Positions 13,301 through 21,804 of a DNA stretch of 64,000 bases are shown piece after piece. Position numbers and translations under genes: made by a program. Position 1 is the first letter of the stretch. Each line of letters begins with the position of its first letter. The DNA comes from Chloroflexota bacterium (GTDB lineage Bacteria; Chloroflexota; Anaerolineae; UBA1429), in NCBI GenBank assembly GCA_012841405.1, contig DUUT01000098.1, positions 27,533 to 91,532 of the forward strand. The letters are read 5' to 3'. The notes beneath the pieces were generated by a model. That model was not told where the DNA came from and ran no database searches. It saw nothing but the letters and a program-made list of their open reading frames with translations.

Positions 13301-13779
13301 CAGGATCCCCCCGCTTGGGCCGAGGGCTCCGCCTCGTAGCGCGAGGGGCACTTGAGCAGCACCTCGTCGGCCAAAAAGATACCGTCCTCCCCCAGCACCC
13401 CCCGCACGATCGCCTGGGCGCCGTGCTGCAGCAGCTCGGGGCGGATGGCGTCATAGACCACCACGAGCCGGCGCGCCGTGGGGTCGTTCATCGCCGCCTG
13501 GAGCACCGCCGCCGGCCCACCGGCGCGCTCTACCTCGCGCGCTTCCCCCGGGACGTGGGCCATGGTAAAGCGCACCCGCGGGACCGCGGGGTCGTCCTCG
13601 ATGGTATCCCCCAACACGACGCCCACGACGCTCAGGCGCCGGCCATGCGCCTGCTCGCCCATGGCCGCCAGCTCGTCGATGGTGAGGAAAAAGGTGGCCG
13701 TAGCCCCCGTACTCGTCACGATCAGGTAGGCCACTGCGGCCACGATGAGGACCCCCGCGATGATGCCCCGAGCTCTCAC
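13300..13779 (-). CDS. ccmE: Haem chaperone CcmE, Cys-type (CxxxY)
   Basis: 159 residues with an N-terminal anchor helix (about residues 5-23) and the OB-fold typical of CcmE (LSVVGVVLGDTIE, VRFTMAH, IVRGVLGEDGIFLADEVLLK). The covalent haem site, usually HxxxY, reads C144-P-S-R-Y148, so this is the rarer Cys variant known from Desulfovibrio and archaea and linked to a modified system I. It starts at GTG 13779 and is the first gene of the operon ccmE-F-A-B-C-D, all of whose junctions are tight or overlapping. Confidence 0.93.
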   Translation of the reverse strand: MRARGIIAGVLIVAAVAYLIVTSTGATATFFLTIDELAAMGEQAHGRRLSVVGVVLGDTIEDDPAVPRVRFTMAHVPGEAREVERAGGPAAVLQAAMNDPTARRLVVVYDAIRPELLQHGAQAIVRGVLGEDGIFLADEVLLKCPSRYEAEPSAQAGGS

Positions 13780-13816
13780 GCCTGTTCAACCTCTTCCGTA
13801 TGCATCCACCCGCGCG

Positions 13817-13845
13817 ATTATAGTCTAGCTGCCCGCATGAGCCAA
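13817..13845 (-). promoter_or_regulatory. Promoter of the ccm operon
   Basis: On the minus strand TTGGCT (plus 13840-13845), a 17-base spacer and TATAAT (plus 13817-13822) form a good housekeeping promoter reading into ccmE, whose start lies 38 bases beyond the -10 box. Confidence 0.75.
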
Positions 13846-13907
13846 CGGCGAGGTGGCCGCGTGTGTATCCAGGATCCTGGAAGCGCAGCGCGCCACCGAA
13901 CGCTCAC

Positions 13908-15866
13908 CTACCCCAGGCGCCCGATCCGCTCCAGGCCATCGGCCACGTCCGCGAGGTCAAGGGCCTCGAGGCGTGCGCGCGTGGGCCAACCGTTGGCGCC
14001 GTTCCAGCCCCGCAGGCGATAGTAGGTCTGGAGCAGCTTGACGAGCTGCTCGCGATCCGGCGTCACGCCATCATCCTTCCCCGGGTACATGAACCCGTCG
14101 ATGGTCGACTCGTCCACCGTGCGGTCGCGCCCGTGGTTGCGGATATCGATGGCGCGATGGAGATTCCAGATGCGCTCCCCCGCCCGATCGAGCTCTGCCT
14201 CGCTCGTCTCGCAACCGGTGGCGGCGCTAAAGAGCTTGCTCATCAGGGCGGTATCCGCAGCGCCGTCCTCGCTCTCCATGGAAAACACGCGCGTGTGCTC
14301 ATAGTCGCACAGCACCAGCGAGTCGACGATCATGCCGCGGTCGTGGTGCCAGATGGCGGGGATCGCCTTGGCCTCCGGCGGATCGTAGGTGTAGGCGGGA
14401 TCGCAGACGTTCGGGTCGCCGTAGACCTTGGCACACACGGCGCGCGCCTTCTCCAGAGAGAAGGGACCGCGCAGTGGACCGCTTACCGGCAGGTAGTGCT
14501 GGACGTGCTCCGTCCATTGGTGCGTGCTGTCGTTGGCGGGGTCACGGGTATCGACGCACCACTGCAGGATGGGCGGCAGCCACCAGGGCCAGTACACCGT
14601 GCCCCCCGGCCCCCAGTGCCCACCCCAGTGCTCCGTCTGGCCGCAGTGGCGCGGATAGATGCGATCCAACAGCGGCTTGCCGGCGCCGTCAAAGAGGACA
14701 TCGGCGGCGTAGCAGGCACCGTCGGCCAGGGCGTTCCCCAACTCTCCCTCACGCCGCGCGATGGCGCGCACCAGGACGCGCAGGAACTCGCCCGAGACGG
14801 GCGCCACGTCACGCAGGTACTCGATGGGCCGATCGGGCACGGGGATCTCGACGCCGTCAAAGCTGTCGACGAGGCCCTGCTGGCGACACATCTGCAACCA
14901 GGGGATGATGCCGTAGGAAATCTCCCAGCCGTTCAGCCCCACATCGCTGGTGATGGCGCGCGCCTCGAGCTCGATATCCCGCGAGGAGGCCATATAGCCC
15001 CAGCAGTGCCGAGCCGCCGTATAGATTCCGCCGGTAGCCTGACCCGGCACGCCCATGTAGAGGCGGTGAGTGCACGGCGTGGCGCAGAAGCCGCACTTGC
15101 GCGTGCGGTAATTGGGTCCCGAGGGCGCCTCGTCACGCGGGTGGTGGTCGCTTCCCGGCAGGCGGGCACTCTGTCCCTCGCGGCTGGCGTTCAAGCAGAG
15201 CTCCATGAACCGCTCGGGGTGTGCCAAGCGCACGCCGCCGGTGCCGCGCACGGCGATGGCCTTGAGGCGCTTGGCGCCCATGACGCCGCCGTACCCGCCC
15301 TGGCCGGCGGCGTTGCCCGTCTCAGTCTGGATGACGGCGATGCGCGACAACCGCTCCCCCGCCGGCCCGCATGACACCACGCGCGTCCGCGTACCGTGGG
15401 CCGCCCGCAGCGCCGTCGTGGTGGCATAGTTGCCCAGCCCCCACAGGTGCGCCGCATCGCGCAGCTCTGCCTTGCCGTCCTCGATCCAGAGGTACACGGG
15501 CTCGGCGGCCCGCCCGCGGACGATGACGCCGTCATAGCCGGCATACTTGAGCTCCGCGCCCCAATGCCCCCCCATCCCCGAGCGGGAATAGACGGACGGA
15601 TGCTGCTGCGGCGCGATGCCGGACACCTCTACGCGCCCCGCTCCCGAGGCGAGGGTGCCCGTCAGCGGGCCCGTCATGATCATCAGCAGGTTCTCATCAT
15701 CAAAGGGGCCGACGCCCGGGCGTAGCTCATTCCAGGCGATGCGCGCCGCTACCCCCAACCCACCCACATAGGTCGGTACGTAGCGCGCCGTCTCCTCCTC
15801 ACGCACCTCGCCGCTCGATAGGTCCACCCGTAGCAGCTTGCCGGTCCAGCCATAGGTCGCATCCAT
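13908..15866 (-). CDS. aor: Aldehyde:ferredoxin oxidoreductase (tungsten enzyme)
   Basis: 652 residues, standard for the AOR family, which oxidises aldehydes to acids with ferredoxin through a tungsten-bispyranopterin and one 4Fe-4S cluster. The N-terminus has YVGGLGVAARIAWNEL and the pterin-site block RSGMGGHWGAELKYAGYDGVIVRG. Cluster ligands are C258-x2-C261-x3-C265 and a distal C520 in LCDYEHTRVF. No signal peptide; cytoplasmic. TGGAGAGTGAG precedes the ATG at 15866. No ferredoxin or pterin-biosynthesis gene is adjacent. The exact aldehyde is not predictable, and some family members act on other substrates such as benzoyl-CoA. Confidence 0.93.
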   Translation of the reverse strand: MDATYGWTGKLLRVDLSSGEVREEETARYVPTYVGGLGVAARIAWNELRPGVGPFDDENLLMIMTGPLTGTLASGAGRVEVSGIAPQQHPSVYSRSGMGGHWGAELKYAGYDGVIVRGRAAEPVYLWIEDGKAELRDAAHLWGLGNYATTTALRAAHGTRTRVVSCGPAGERLSRIAVIQTETGNAAGQGGYGGVMGAKRLKAIAVRGTGGVRLAHPERFMELCLNASREGQSARLPGSDHHPRDEAPSGPNYRTRKCGFCATPCTHRLYMGVPGQATGGIYTAARHCWGYMASSRDIELEARAITSDVGLNGWEISYGIIPWLQMCRQQGLVDSFDGVEIPVPDRPIEYLRDVAPVSGEFLRVLVRAIARREGELGNALADGACYAADVLFDGAGKPLLDRIYPRHCGQTEHWGGHWGPGGTVYWPWWLPPILQWCVDTRDPANDSTHQWTEHVQHYLPVSGPLRGPFSLEKARAVCAKVYGDPNVCDPAYTYDPPEAKAIPAIWHHDRGMIVDSLVLCDYEHTRVFSMESEDGAADTALMSKLFSAATGCETSEAELDRAGERIWNLHRAIDIRNHGRDRTVDESTIDGFMYPGKDDGVTPDREQLVKLLQTYYRLRGWNGANGWPTRARLEALDLADVADGLERIGRLG

Positions 15867-16009
15867 GGTTGCTCACTCTCCACATTGTCGTGCGGGGCAT
15901 GGCGGTCCCGCATCTCCCCTTGACGCCACCTCAACGCCAAGCTCCTTCGGACATGCTAGATTGGTGGAAGGCGCAATCGGCGCCACCCTGCCTCAGGAGG
16001 CTGACCAGC

Positions 16010-16264
16010 ATGATCCTACCCCTCACCGAACGCCAAGCCCGCGCCCGTGGGCTCTCTCTCGCGGGGCATACCGCCTACGCTGCGGACGGCGCCGCCGTCG
16101 GCGATTACATTGCCGAGTCCGGGCTGGTGCGCCTCGATGTGCCCGACTGCAGCCCCCGTCCCGCCCTCGAGGGTGGGTACCCTCTGGCCATCGGTGGGCT
16201 GCCCACCAGCGCAGCGGCCCTCGCGCTCCTCACGACGCGGCCCGACGAGTGGCGCAGGAACTAG
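16010..16264 (+). CDS. Small protein divergent from AOR, unknown
   Basis: 84 residues, not recognised. AGGAGG lies 9 bases before the ATG at 16010, which decides this start over longer in-frame choices. The sequence begins ILPLTERQARARG, has two acidic or hydrophobic segments (GDYIAESGLVRLDVPDC), and ends TTRPDEWRRN. It is not a MoaD/ThiS-type protein (no terminal Gly-Gly), although it lies next to an AOR gene. It is transcribed divergently from aor across a 143-base gap. Confidence 0.55.
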   Translation: MILPLTERQARARGLSLAGHTAYAADGAAVGDYIAESGLVRLDVPDCSPRPALEGGYPLAIGGLPTSAAALALLTTRPDEWRRN

Positions 16265-16672
16265 TGCTACCGCCCGGTGCGCCACGGACGTCCCAGAGCG
16301 CCCCCCCACGCGGATGCCGCCCAGGGCGCGCACGACCATGGCGACCGTGATCCCACCCGCGTCGATGGCCATCGCACCGTGTGTGCGTCGTCGCTTCATG
16401 GGGTTCGCCGTCGAGCCAACGCCTGCCCTGTGTCATGACGGCACCATTATAGCATGCCTGCAGCCGGAGCACCTCTTGCAGAGCGTCTACCGTCTCATCC
16501 CCAGGCGCCCGGGCCGCTGGGCGGAGGGCGCGGCGATGGGCCGGCCCTGCCGCAACGCTTTGCTGCGCCCCCAGGGCGTGCTAGAATCGGTGTATACCGT
16601 CTCATGAGCGCTGCCCTTCCCCCTCCTCCCCCTCGTCCCAGCGCTATCCATCGCGTGACGCGGAGAACACCC
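16265..16672 (+). other. 408-base gap with promoter for the DUF202 gene
   Basis: No convincing gene. On the plus strand TTGCTG (16560-16565), a 16-base spacer and TAGAAT (16582-16587) form a plausible promoter about 90 bases before the DUF202 start. On the minus strand an extended -10 (TGCTATAAT, near 16449-16457) could drive a transcript running back through this gap and antisense to the small gene at 16010, but it has no -35 and no clear gene downstream. Confidence 0.5.
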
Positions 16673-17047
16673 ATGCAGGAATACCCGAACGACGAGAATG
16701 GGCTTGCCCAACTGCGGACCCAGCTCTCTTTGCAGCGCAGCCTCCTGGCGATCGAACGCACCTTTGCCGCCTGGATCCGTACCGGCTTGGCGTCCATGGG
16801 TGCCGGCCTCGGCGTCGCCGGCCTCCTCGGCCACCTAGCCCCCCCTGCGCTCGTCCTGGCCATCTCGATCACCCTGGTCATCGTGGGCGGCGCCATCTAT
16901 ATCCTGGGGCTCTGGCGGTATCTCCAGGGGTACCAGCGCTTGCGCCAGGAACGACAACGCGTCACCTCCTTGATCGTCATCATCGGGCTGATCGCCGCCC
17001 TGGTGGCGGCGGCGGCGATGGGGCTCATCCTGCTGCTGGTGTACTAG
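16673..17047 (+). CDS. DUF202 (YidH-like) inner-membrane protein
   Basis: 124 residues. Charged N-terminus, then the family block LAIERTFAAWIRTGLASMGAGLGVAGLL and two further hydrophobic helices. DUF202 proteins (YidH/YidG) are small membrane proteins without a settled function. The start at 16673 follows CGGAGAAC; a longer frame from 16454 has no ribosome site. The stop codon TAG is the last three bases of the CTAG that begins the dispersed element at 17044. Confidence 0.88.
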   Translation: MQEYPNDENGLAQLRTQLSLQRSLLAIERTFAAWIRTGLASMGAGLGVAGLLGHLAPPALVLAISITLVIVGGAIYILGLWRYLQGYQRLRQERQRVTSLIVIIGLIAALVAAAAMGLILLLVY

Positions 17048-17181
17048 GCCGCGTTTCTAAAACGCACCCGACGTCGAAACGATGTCGCCCCGAGCGTACG
17101 CGAGTGGCCTTGACGCCCACCGCCAGGGTTTCTCGCCACGCTCCGAACGACGCTGTGGCCCTTTTTCCAAACACTATCTAG
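17044..17181 (+). repeat. Dispersed CTAG-bounded element, copy 1
   Basis: A 138-base non-coding element bounded by CTAG at both ends (17044-17047 and 17178-17181). Its left end (CTAGGCCGCGTTTCTAAAACGCACC) and right end in reverse (CTAGATAGTGTTTGGAAAAAG) are imperfect inverted repeats. It matches copy 2 at 23459-23603 along its length, including the internal CCTTGACGCCCA, GGTTTCTC and ACGACGCTGTGGCC blocks. The left CTAG contains the TAG stop of the DUF202 gene. Structure fits a MITE-like element moved by a transposase elsewhere; no transposase is present here. Confidence 0.85.
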
Positions 17182-17230
17182 AGCGCGTGCGGCAGCGCGT
17201 CTGTGTGCGAGACCGCGAAAGGACCGTGAG

Positions 17231-18601
17231 ATGCTGTTCGAACGGATCGAGTCGGAAGGCTTGGCCCACTACTCCTATCTCATCGGGGACACGAACGAGG
17301 CCATCGTCATCGACCCGCGGCGCGATGGTGACATCTACCTCGAGCGCGCAGAGCGGGCGGGGTTCCACATCGCCCACGTGCTGGAGACGCATCGCAACGA
17401 GGATTACGTCATCGGGAGCGTCGAGCTGGCGGCGCGTACGGGAGCAGAGATCTGGCACGCCGACAGCCAGTGGCCCTACTCCTATGGCCAGCCGGTGGAG
17501 GATGGGCAGACGTGGTCGGTAGGGGGGCTGCGCCTGCAGGCCATCCACGCCCCGGGACACACCCCCGGCATGATGAACTATGTGCTACACGACGCCACCG
17601 GCGCACCGTGGGTCCTCTTCAGTGGGGATACGCTCTTTGCGGGCTCGGTGGGGCGCACCGACCTCTTGGGTACTGAGCGCGCGGAGGAGATGGCTGGCCT
17701 GCTCTACGATACGATTCACGATGCACTCCTCCCGCTGGGGGATGGCGTCATCGTCTGCCCTGCCCACGGCGCTGGGTCGGTGTGCGGCGCGGCCATCGTC
17801 GACCGCCCCTGGACGACCATCGGCATCGAGCGCCAGGCCAACCCCGCGTTGCAGGTCTCCAGCCGAAGCGCCTTCATCGCGCGGTACGCGCAGGCGCTGG
17901 AGCGCCCACCCTACTTTACGCGCATGGAACGCCTCAACGTGGAGGGGCCGCCCCCCATCAGCCCCCTGCGGGTACCGACGCCTCTCCCCCCCAAGGCCTT
18001 TGCGCGTGAGGCCGAGCGCGCCCTGGTCCTCGATACGCGGATGGAGGTCGCCTTTCTCGCCAGCCACGTGCCGGGGGCGCTGTCCATCTGGCGTGGCGGC
18101 CTCGGCCGCTTTGCCGGCTGGTTCCTGCCGTACGATCGGCCCATCCTCCTCGTCACCGATGGGGAGGATCCACTGCCGGTGGTGCGCGTCCTGGCGCGCA
18201 TGGGGTACGACAACGTGGTGGGGCACCTCGCGGGGGGCATGCATGCCTGGCACACCGCCGGCCTCGATAGCGCCACCCTCAGCGGGGTGACGGTGCCGAG
18301 CCTGTGTACCTATCTCGATGAGGGCAACCGTCCAGCGATCCTCGACGTGCGCAGCGACGCCGAGGTGCAGGAGGAGGGCGCCATCCGCGACGCGCAACAC
18401 CTCCCCATCACCCAGGTCGCTCAGCACCTGGACGCGGTGCCCCGTCAGCCGCTCCACATCTTTTGTGGGAGCGGATCGCGCTCTACCATCGTGGCCAGCC
18501 TGCTGGAGCGCGAGGGGTGGCGCAACCTTACCGTCGTCCTCGGGGGTACCCGGGGGTGGACGTCGGTATCCTGCCCCATCGATCTCGTGCAGCGCGCCTG
18601 A
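17231..18601 (+). CDS. Persulfide dioxygenase-type MBL / double rhodanese
   Basis: 456 residues: metallo-beta-lactamase fold (1-240) followed by two rhodanese domains (about 260-350 and 360-455). Proteins of this shape oxidise persulfides to sulfite or handle sulfane sulfur. The usual THxHxDH reads T53-H54-R-N-E-D-Y59: the ETHE1-type iron ligands are kept (H54, H110 in APGHTPG, D133 in SGDTLF), while the second-metal residues are lost, as expected for a mono-iron enzyme. The first rhodanese lacks its Cys (ILLVTDGED); the second has a full loop C412-GSGSRS and is likely active. The start follows an AAAGGACCGTGAG region immediately after the CTAG element. Confidence 0.88.
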   Translation: MLFERIESEGLAHYSYLIGDTNEAIVIDPRRDGDIYLERAERAGFHIAHVLETHRNEDYVIGSVELAARTGAEIWHADSQWPYSYGQPVEDGQTWSVGGLRLQAIHAPGHTPGMMNYVLHDATGAPWVLFSGDTLFAGSVGRTDLLGTERAEEMAGLLYDTIHDALLPLGDGVIVCPAHGAGSVCGAAIVDRPWTTIGIERQANPALQVSSRSAFIARYAQALERPPYFTRMERLNVEGPPPISPLRVPTPLPPKAFAREAERALVLDTRMEVAFLASHVPGALSIWRGGLGRFAGWFLPYDRPILLVTDGEDPLPVVRVLARMGYDNVVGHLAGGMHAWHTAGLDSATLSGVTVPSLCTYLDEGNRPAILDVRSDAEVQEEGAIRDAQHLPITQVAQHLDAVPRQPLHIFCGSGSRSTIVASLLEREGWRNLTVVLGGTRGWTSVSCPIDLVQRA

Positions 18602-18619
18602 GCGCTCCCAGCGGGGGAG

Positions 18620-18646
18620 GGGGTGGCGCAGCGATGGCGCCACCCC
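18620..18646. terminator. Hairpin between convergent genes
   Basis: GGGGTGGCGC (18620-18629) pairs with GCGCCACCCC (18637-18646) across a 7-base loop, between the rightward MBL-rhodanese gene and the leftward secreted-protein gene. No T-run on either side. Confidence 0.55.
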
Positions 18647-18662
18647 TCAGGCGAGAGGGCCC

Positions 18663-20246
18663 CTATTCCGTGGGGAAATCCGTCGGGCGCTCGATGGTGA
18701 TGGGCGCGTTGATGTCCATCACCTCACTCTCGAGCACGTACTCGGCGCCTACGCCGCCGCTGTCCGTGCCCTCGATCTCGGCGCGCAGGCGCACATAGGC
18801 GTCGTGCTCCGGCGCGTACCAGGCATCCACCCGGGCCTCCTCCACCTCGGTTAGGAGGGGCAGGGTGCCCAGCGCCTGGCGTGCAAAGACATAGTGCTCC
18901 GTCTGCACGCCGTTCACCACCTCGCGGCCAACCAGCCGTCCCTCCCCTTGCCTCACAAAGCCGCGCGGGTCGCCGATCCAACCGAGCTGCTCCACCAGGG
19001 CCGGCAGCACGAATTGCTCGGCAGCGATCCAGCGGTCGCCGCTGCGGATATAGGCAAGGCCGTCAATGTTGAGGTAGACGAAGGACATCTGCAGGCCCCC
19101 TTGACCCACGCGCACGTCAGCGCGCTCGGCGGGGCGCTGCTGATCCACCGCGACGTCAAACACGAGGCTCCCCTGCTCGCCCGTCTCCATCTCCCAGCGG
19201 ACCGCGCCCTCGAGGCGGTAGGTGTCGAACTGGGGCAGTTTCAGGGCGTCTGCCAGGATAAGCTCGGACGTGCCCGTGGGTGGCAGGTCCTCGGGTGAGG
19301 CCACCGTAGGCGCCGCGATGGTCAGGGGTTGATCGACGGCCACCAGGGTGCTATCGATCACGTAGGCGCCCGATCCCCCCAGTGGATCGTCCCCCACCGC
19401 CAGCATGTGCACACGGGCGAGGATGTCGCGCTCGCGGTCGATCCACAGATCGACGCGCGCCCCCTCCAGGTCAAAGGATCCCTCGGCGGGATCAAAGGCA
19501 TCGGTAGCATAGCGGTAGCGTTCGGCGGCGATACCGTTGACATCCTCGACCCCCAGAAAGGTCCCCGCGGAGAGATCGAGGTAGACCTGGGGATCCACGA
19601 TCCACGCAAAGCGGTTGACGAGGGCCTGCACCGTGGGCATCACCTCGCGCCACTCGCCGGCGACGTTCATGTACGTCTGTCCGGCGACGCGCACGACCTC
19701 GTACGCGGTCGCGGGCCGGCCCGCCTCCCGGATATCCAGCACCCACCGCTGGGCGGAGGGCCGCGTGGTCGCCTCCGTCACCACCTCCGCCTCGCCCGAC
19801 CTGCCGTTATCGAGGTCCCACGCCACGGTACTCTCGTAGCAGAAGGAGGCGAGTTGCCCCAGGTTGCGTACCAGGTTCTCGTCATAGGAGGCGCTGAGTG
19901 GCCCGCCTGGCTGGGGCTGGAGGCCGGTTTCAGGGAGGGCCCCTGGGGTGCCCGTCGGTTGCGGCGTGGACTGCCCGGGCGCCGTCACCGTCGGGCTCAC
20001 CAGCGGCGTGCGGGGTGTGGCCGTCAGGCGCCGGTGCTCTTGCTCCCGCTCGGCCGTCGGGTGGTGGGTGGCGGTCGCGCGTGGGGTGCGGGCCGGCGTC
20101 CTGGGTGCTGGTCCCCGACCGGGGGTCGTGGCGCCCGGTGTTCGGGGTCCCATCTGCCGCTGGGCGGCGGCGCCCCCGGTGGGCGCCAATACCAGCGTCA
20201 CCACGAGCAGCACCAACGCCAGGATCCGGAGCACTATCGGTTTCAT
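18663..20246 (-). CDS. Secreted protein with two LppX/LolA-like domains
   Basis: 527 residues. Signal peptide (VLRILALVLLVVTLVLAPTGGAAA, with no lipobox Cys), a Pro/Thr/Arg-rich spacer to about residue 115, then two similar domains of about 190 residues each. Each contains a WxxDP(R/Q) segment (FAWIVDPQVY and LGWIGDPRGF), a VNG-x-E-x-Y strand and an acidic DxWxxxExD strand, resembling the LppX/LolA lipid-carrier fold (inference). AAGGAG precedes the ATG at 20246; upstream frame is leader. It is paralogous to the lipoprotein at 20365, so the two may be exported partners. An internal LPETG near the spacer end is not a sortase signal. Confidence 0.75.
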   Translation of the reverse strand: MKPIVLRILALVLLVVTLVLAPTGGAAAQRQMGPRTPGATTPGRGPAPRTPARTPRATATHHPTAEREQEHRRLTATPRTPLVSPTVTAPGQSTPQPTGTPGALPETGLQPQPGGPLSASYDENLVRNLGQLASFCYESTVAWDLDNGRSGEAEVVTEATTRPSAQRWVLDIREAGRPATAYEVVRVAGQTYMNVAGEWREVMPTVQALVNRFAWIVDPQVYLDLSAGTFLGVEDVNGIAAERYRYATDAFDPAEGSFDLEGARVDLWIDRERDILARVHMLAVGDDPLGGSGAYVIDSTLVAVDQPLTIAAPTVASPEDLPPTGTSELILADALKLPQFDTYRLEGAVRWEMETGEQGSLVFDVAVDQQRPAERADVRVGQGGLQMSFVYLNIDGLAYIRSGDRWIAAEQFVLPALVEQLGWIGDPRGFVRQGEGRLVGREVVNGVQTEHYVFARQALGTLPLLTEVEEARVDAWYAPEHDAYVRLRAEIEGTDSGGVGAEYVLESEVMDINAPITIERPTDFPTE

Positions 20247-20316
20247 ACAAGACTCCTTACGCTGCCAGCCGCCAGCGACGCCGAGCGGCCGGCGATGATC
20301 CGTACGCCCGAACGAG

Positions 20317-20344
20317 CGAGGGGCAGACCCTCGCCTGCCCCTCG
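20317..20344 (-). terminator. Hairpin after the 20365 lipoprotein gene
   Basis: CGAGGGGCAG (20317-20326) and CTGCCCCTCG (20335-20344) form a 10-bp stem with an 8-base loop. It lies 21 bases downstream of the leftward lipoprotein gene and upstream of the next one, so it may separate the two transcripts. Confidence 0.5.
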
Positions 20345-20364
20345 TCATGCGTCAGAACCTCGCG

Positions 20365-21804
20365 TTACCCTTCATCCACGGCAATAAAGACGGTGGATTC
20401 GCCTGCCTGCTCACTGGGAGCCACGGCGATGCTGACGCTGCGCCCATCCTGTGTAAAGCGCGCTGTGGTGTTGGATTCGGGCCCCGTCCGGGTCCAGTCC
20501 ATGGCCTCGAGCTCGTCCGTATAAAAGGCGATGACTTCTGCCGGCGTGCTCTCCACCTGCAGGATGACCACGTTGCCCAGAGCACGCACGGCGTTGGCGC
20601 CCTCCACGAGGGGGATATCGTTACGCGTCAGCACGTCGGGCGCCCGGACGCCCGTCTCGGGGAGCTCTTCCGCCGTCGGCGTCGCATCGGCCTCGGGCGT
20701 CGCGCCGGGCTCCGGGGTACCCTCCAACGCGAGCTCGGGCGGCACCGGAAAGTCGATCGGCACGTTCACGCTATCCACCATGGAGACCAACGCCAAGGTA
20801 CCGGATCCCCCCTCGGGGCCGATGCCCATAGCGATCAGCTCCAGCCGCCAGAGGATGTTGTGCTCCGCCGCCACCCAGGCCTGCAGCTCGGCATCCTCCA
20901 GTTCGGCAAAACGCTGCTCCTCGGCGAGCTCTTGCGGGGGATAGCGATAGTGCCACAGCTCCATCCCGTCGACGGTCTCGGTCGCGATAAATGCGCCGCG
21001 AGCGTCCTCGGCGAGGATGGCGCTGGGGTGGCCGATCCACCCGACCTGATCGAGCAGATCCGTCGGTGCCACCGAGACCTCGGCCCACTGATCGTCGACG
21101 CGGTTCCAGGTCTGCTCGCCCCGCGAGACGAACTCGAGCCGCTGCGCCTCCTGGGTCCCCTGGGTCAAGGTAATGACGGTATGCTGCGTCGCCTCACGGC
21201 CGACGCCCGCTAGGCCGCCTTGTACGGTGGCCTCCACGAGGGCCTCGATGACGGTGGCGTCGCCGGTGTCGGGCGTCCAGGTGACGACGCTGATCGTACG
21301 ATAGCTATCGAACTGCTCCAGATCGCCGAGGTCCGCGAGCACGAGCTCTTCCGGCGGCTCTCCGGGCGCCGCGCCTCCTGGCGACACGGTCTCTGTCGCC
21401 GTGATCGCGGCGCCTGGCGTGACCGTCTCTGTGGGAGTGATGTCAGCGCCTGGGGTGACCGTCTCCGTGGGGGTGATCGCGATCCCTGGTGACCCGGTCT
21501 CTGTGGCCGTGATCGCGATCCCTGGCGACACGGTCTCTGTGGCCGTGATCGCGCCCCCCGGCGTCATATCGGCTTCAGGGGTAGCCTCTTCTGTCGGCGT
21601 CACGTCGGCTTCAGAAGTGATCGCTTCGGTGGGGGTCAGTTCGGCGCCCGGCGTCATCCCCTCCGAAGGGGTAACCGCAGCACCCGGCGTCTCCACCCCC
21701 GGCGTCGCCGCACCCTCTCCCAACTCGTCCAACGCCTCGCAGCCCGTCAGCACCAAGAGTGCGACGACGACAACGAGACCCACGGCAAACACGCGCGATC
21801 TCAC
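20365..21804 (-). CDS. Lipoprotein with Thr/Pro repeat and LppX-like domain
   Basis: 479 residues. The GTG at 21804 follows AAAGGAGCAGGATC; the signal peptide ends in the lipobox LVLTGC, so the mature protein is lipid-anchored. A spacer of repeated 12-residue units (pattern T-x-T-E-T-x-(S/T)-P-G-x-x-I) is followed by one LppX-like domain with VGWIGHP and DGMELWHYRYPP, matching the domains of the gene at 18663. A second domain at the C-terminus (VIAFYTDELEAMDW) resembles a small alpha/beta lipoprotein module of unknown role. Function likely in envelope lipid or ligand handling; unproven. Confidence 0.75.
   Translation of the reverse strand: MRSRVFAVGLVVVVALLVLTGCEALDELGEGAATPGVETPGAAVTPSEGMTPGAELTPTEAITSEADVTPTEEATPEADMTPGGAITATETVSPGIAITATETGSPGIAITPTETVTPGADITPTETVTPGAAITATETVSPGGAAPGEPPEELVLADLGDLEQFDSYRTISVVTWTPDTGDATVIEALVEATVQGGLAGVGREATQHTVITLTQGTQEAQRLEFVSRGEQTWNRVDDQWAEVSVAPTDLLDQVGWIGHPSAILAEDARGAFIATETVDGMELWHYRYPPQELAEEQRFAELEDAELQAWVAAEHNILWRLELIAMGIGPEGGSGTLALVSMVDSVNVPIDFPVPPELALEGTPEPGATPEADATPTAEELPETGVRAPDVLTRNDIPLVEGANAVRALGNVVILQVESTPAEVIAFYTDELEAMDWTRTGPESNTTARFTQDGRSVSIAVAPSEQAGESTVFIAVDEG
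21385..21700 (-). repeat. 36-bp coding minisatellite
   Basis: About nine 36-bp units, each coding 12 residues of the Thr/Glu/Pro spacer in the lipoprotein at 20365. The units nearest 21480-21560 (carrying GCGATCCCTGG and GTCTCTGTGGCCGTGATCGCG) are almost identical, so copy number could change by slippage. Units toward 21700 are more diverged. Confidence 0.8.

Noticed and set aside
16230..16472. Minus-strand open frame after an extended -10 near 16449-16457.
   Set aside because: No ribosome site or recognisable protein, and it overlaps the better supported small gene.
19921..20000. LPETG motif in the secreted protein and again at 20660-20680 in the lipoprotein, and LPETG in the SbcD-like protein.
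   Set aside because: Sortase signals sit near the C-terminus before a helix and basic tail; these are internal, and no sortase gene is present.
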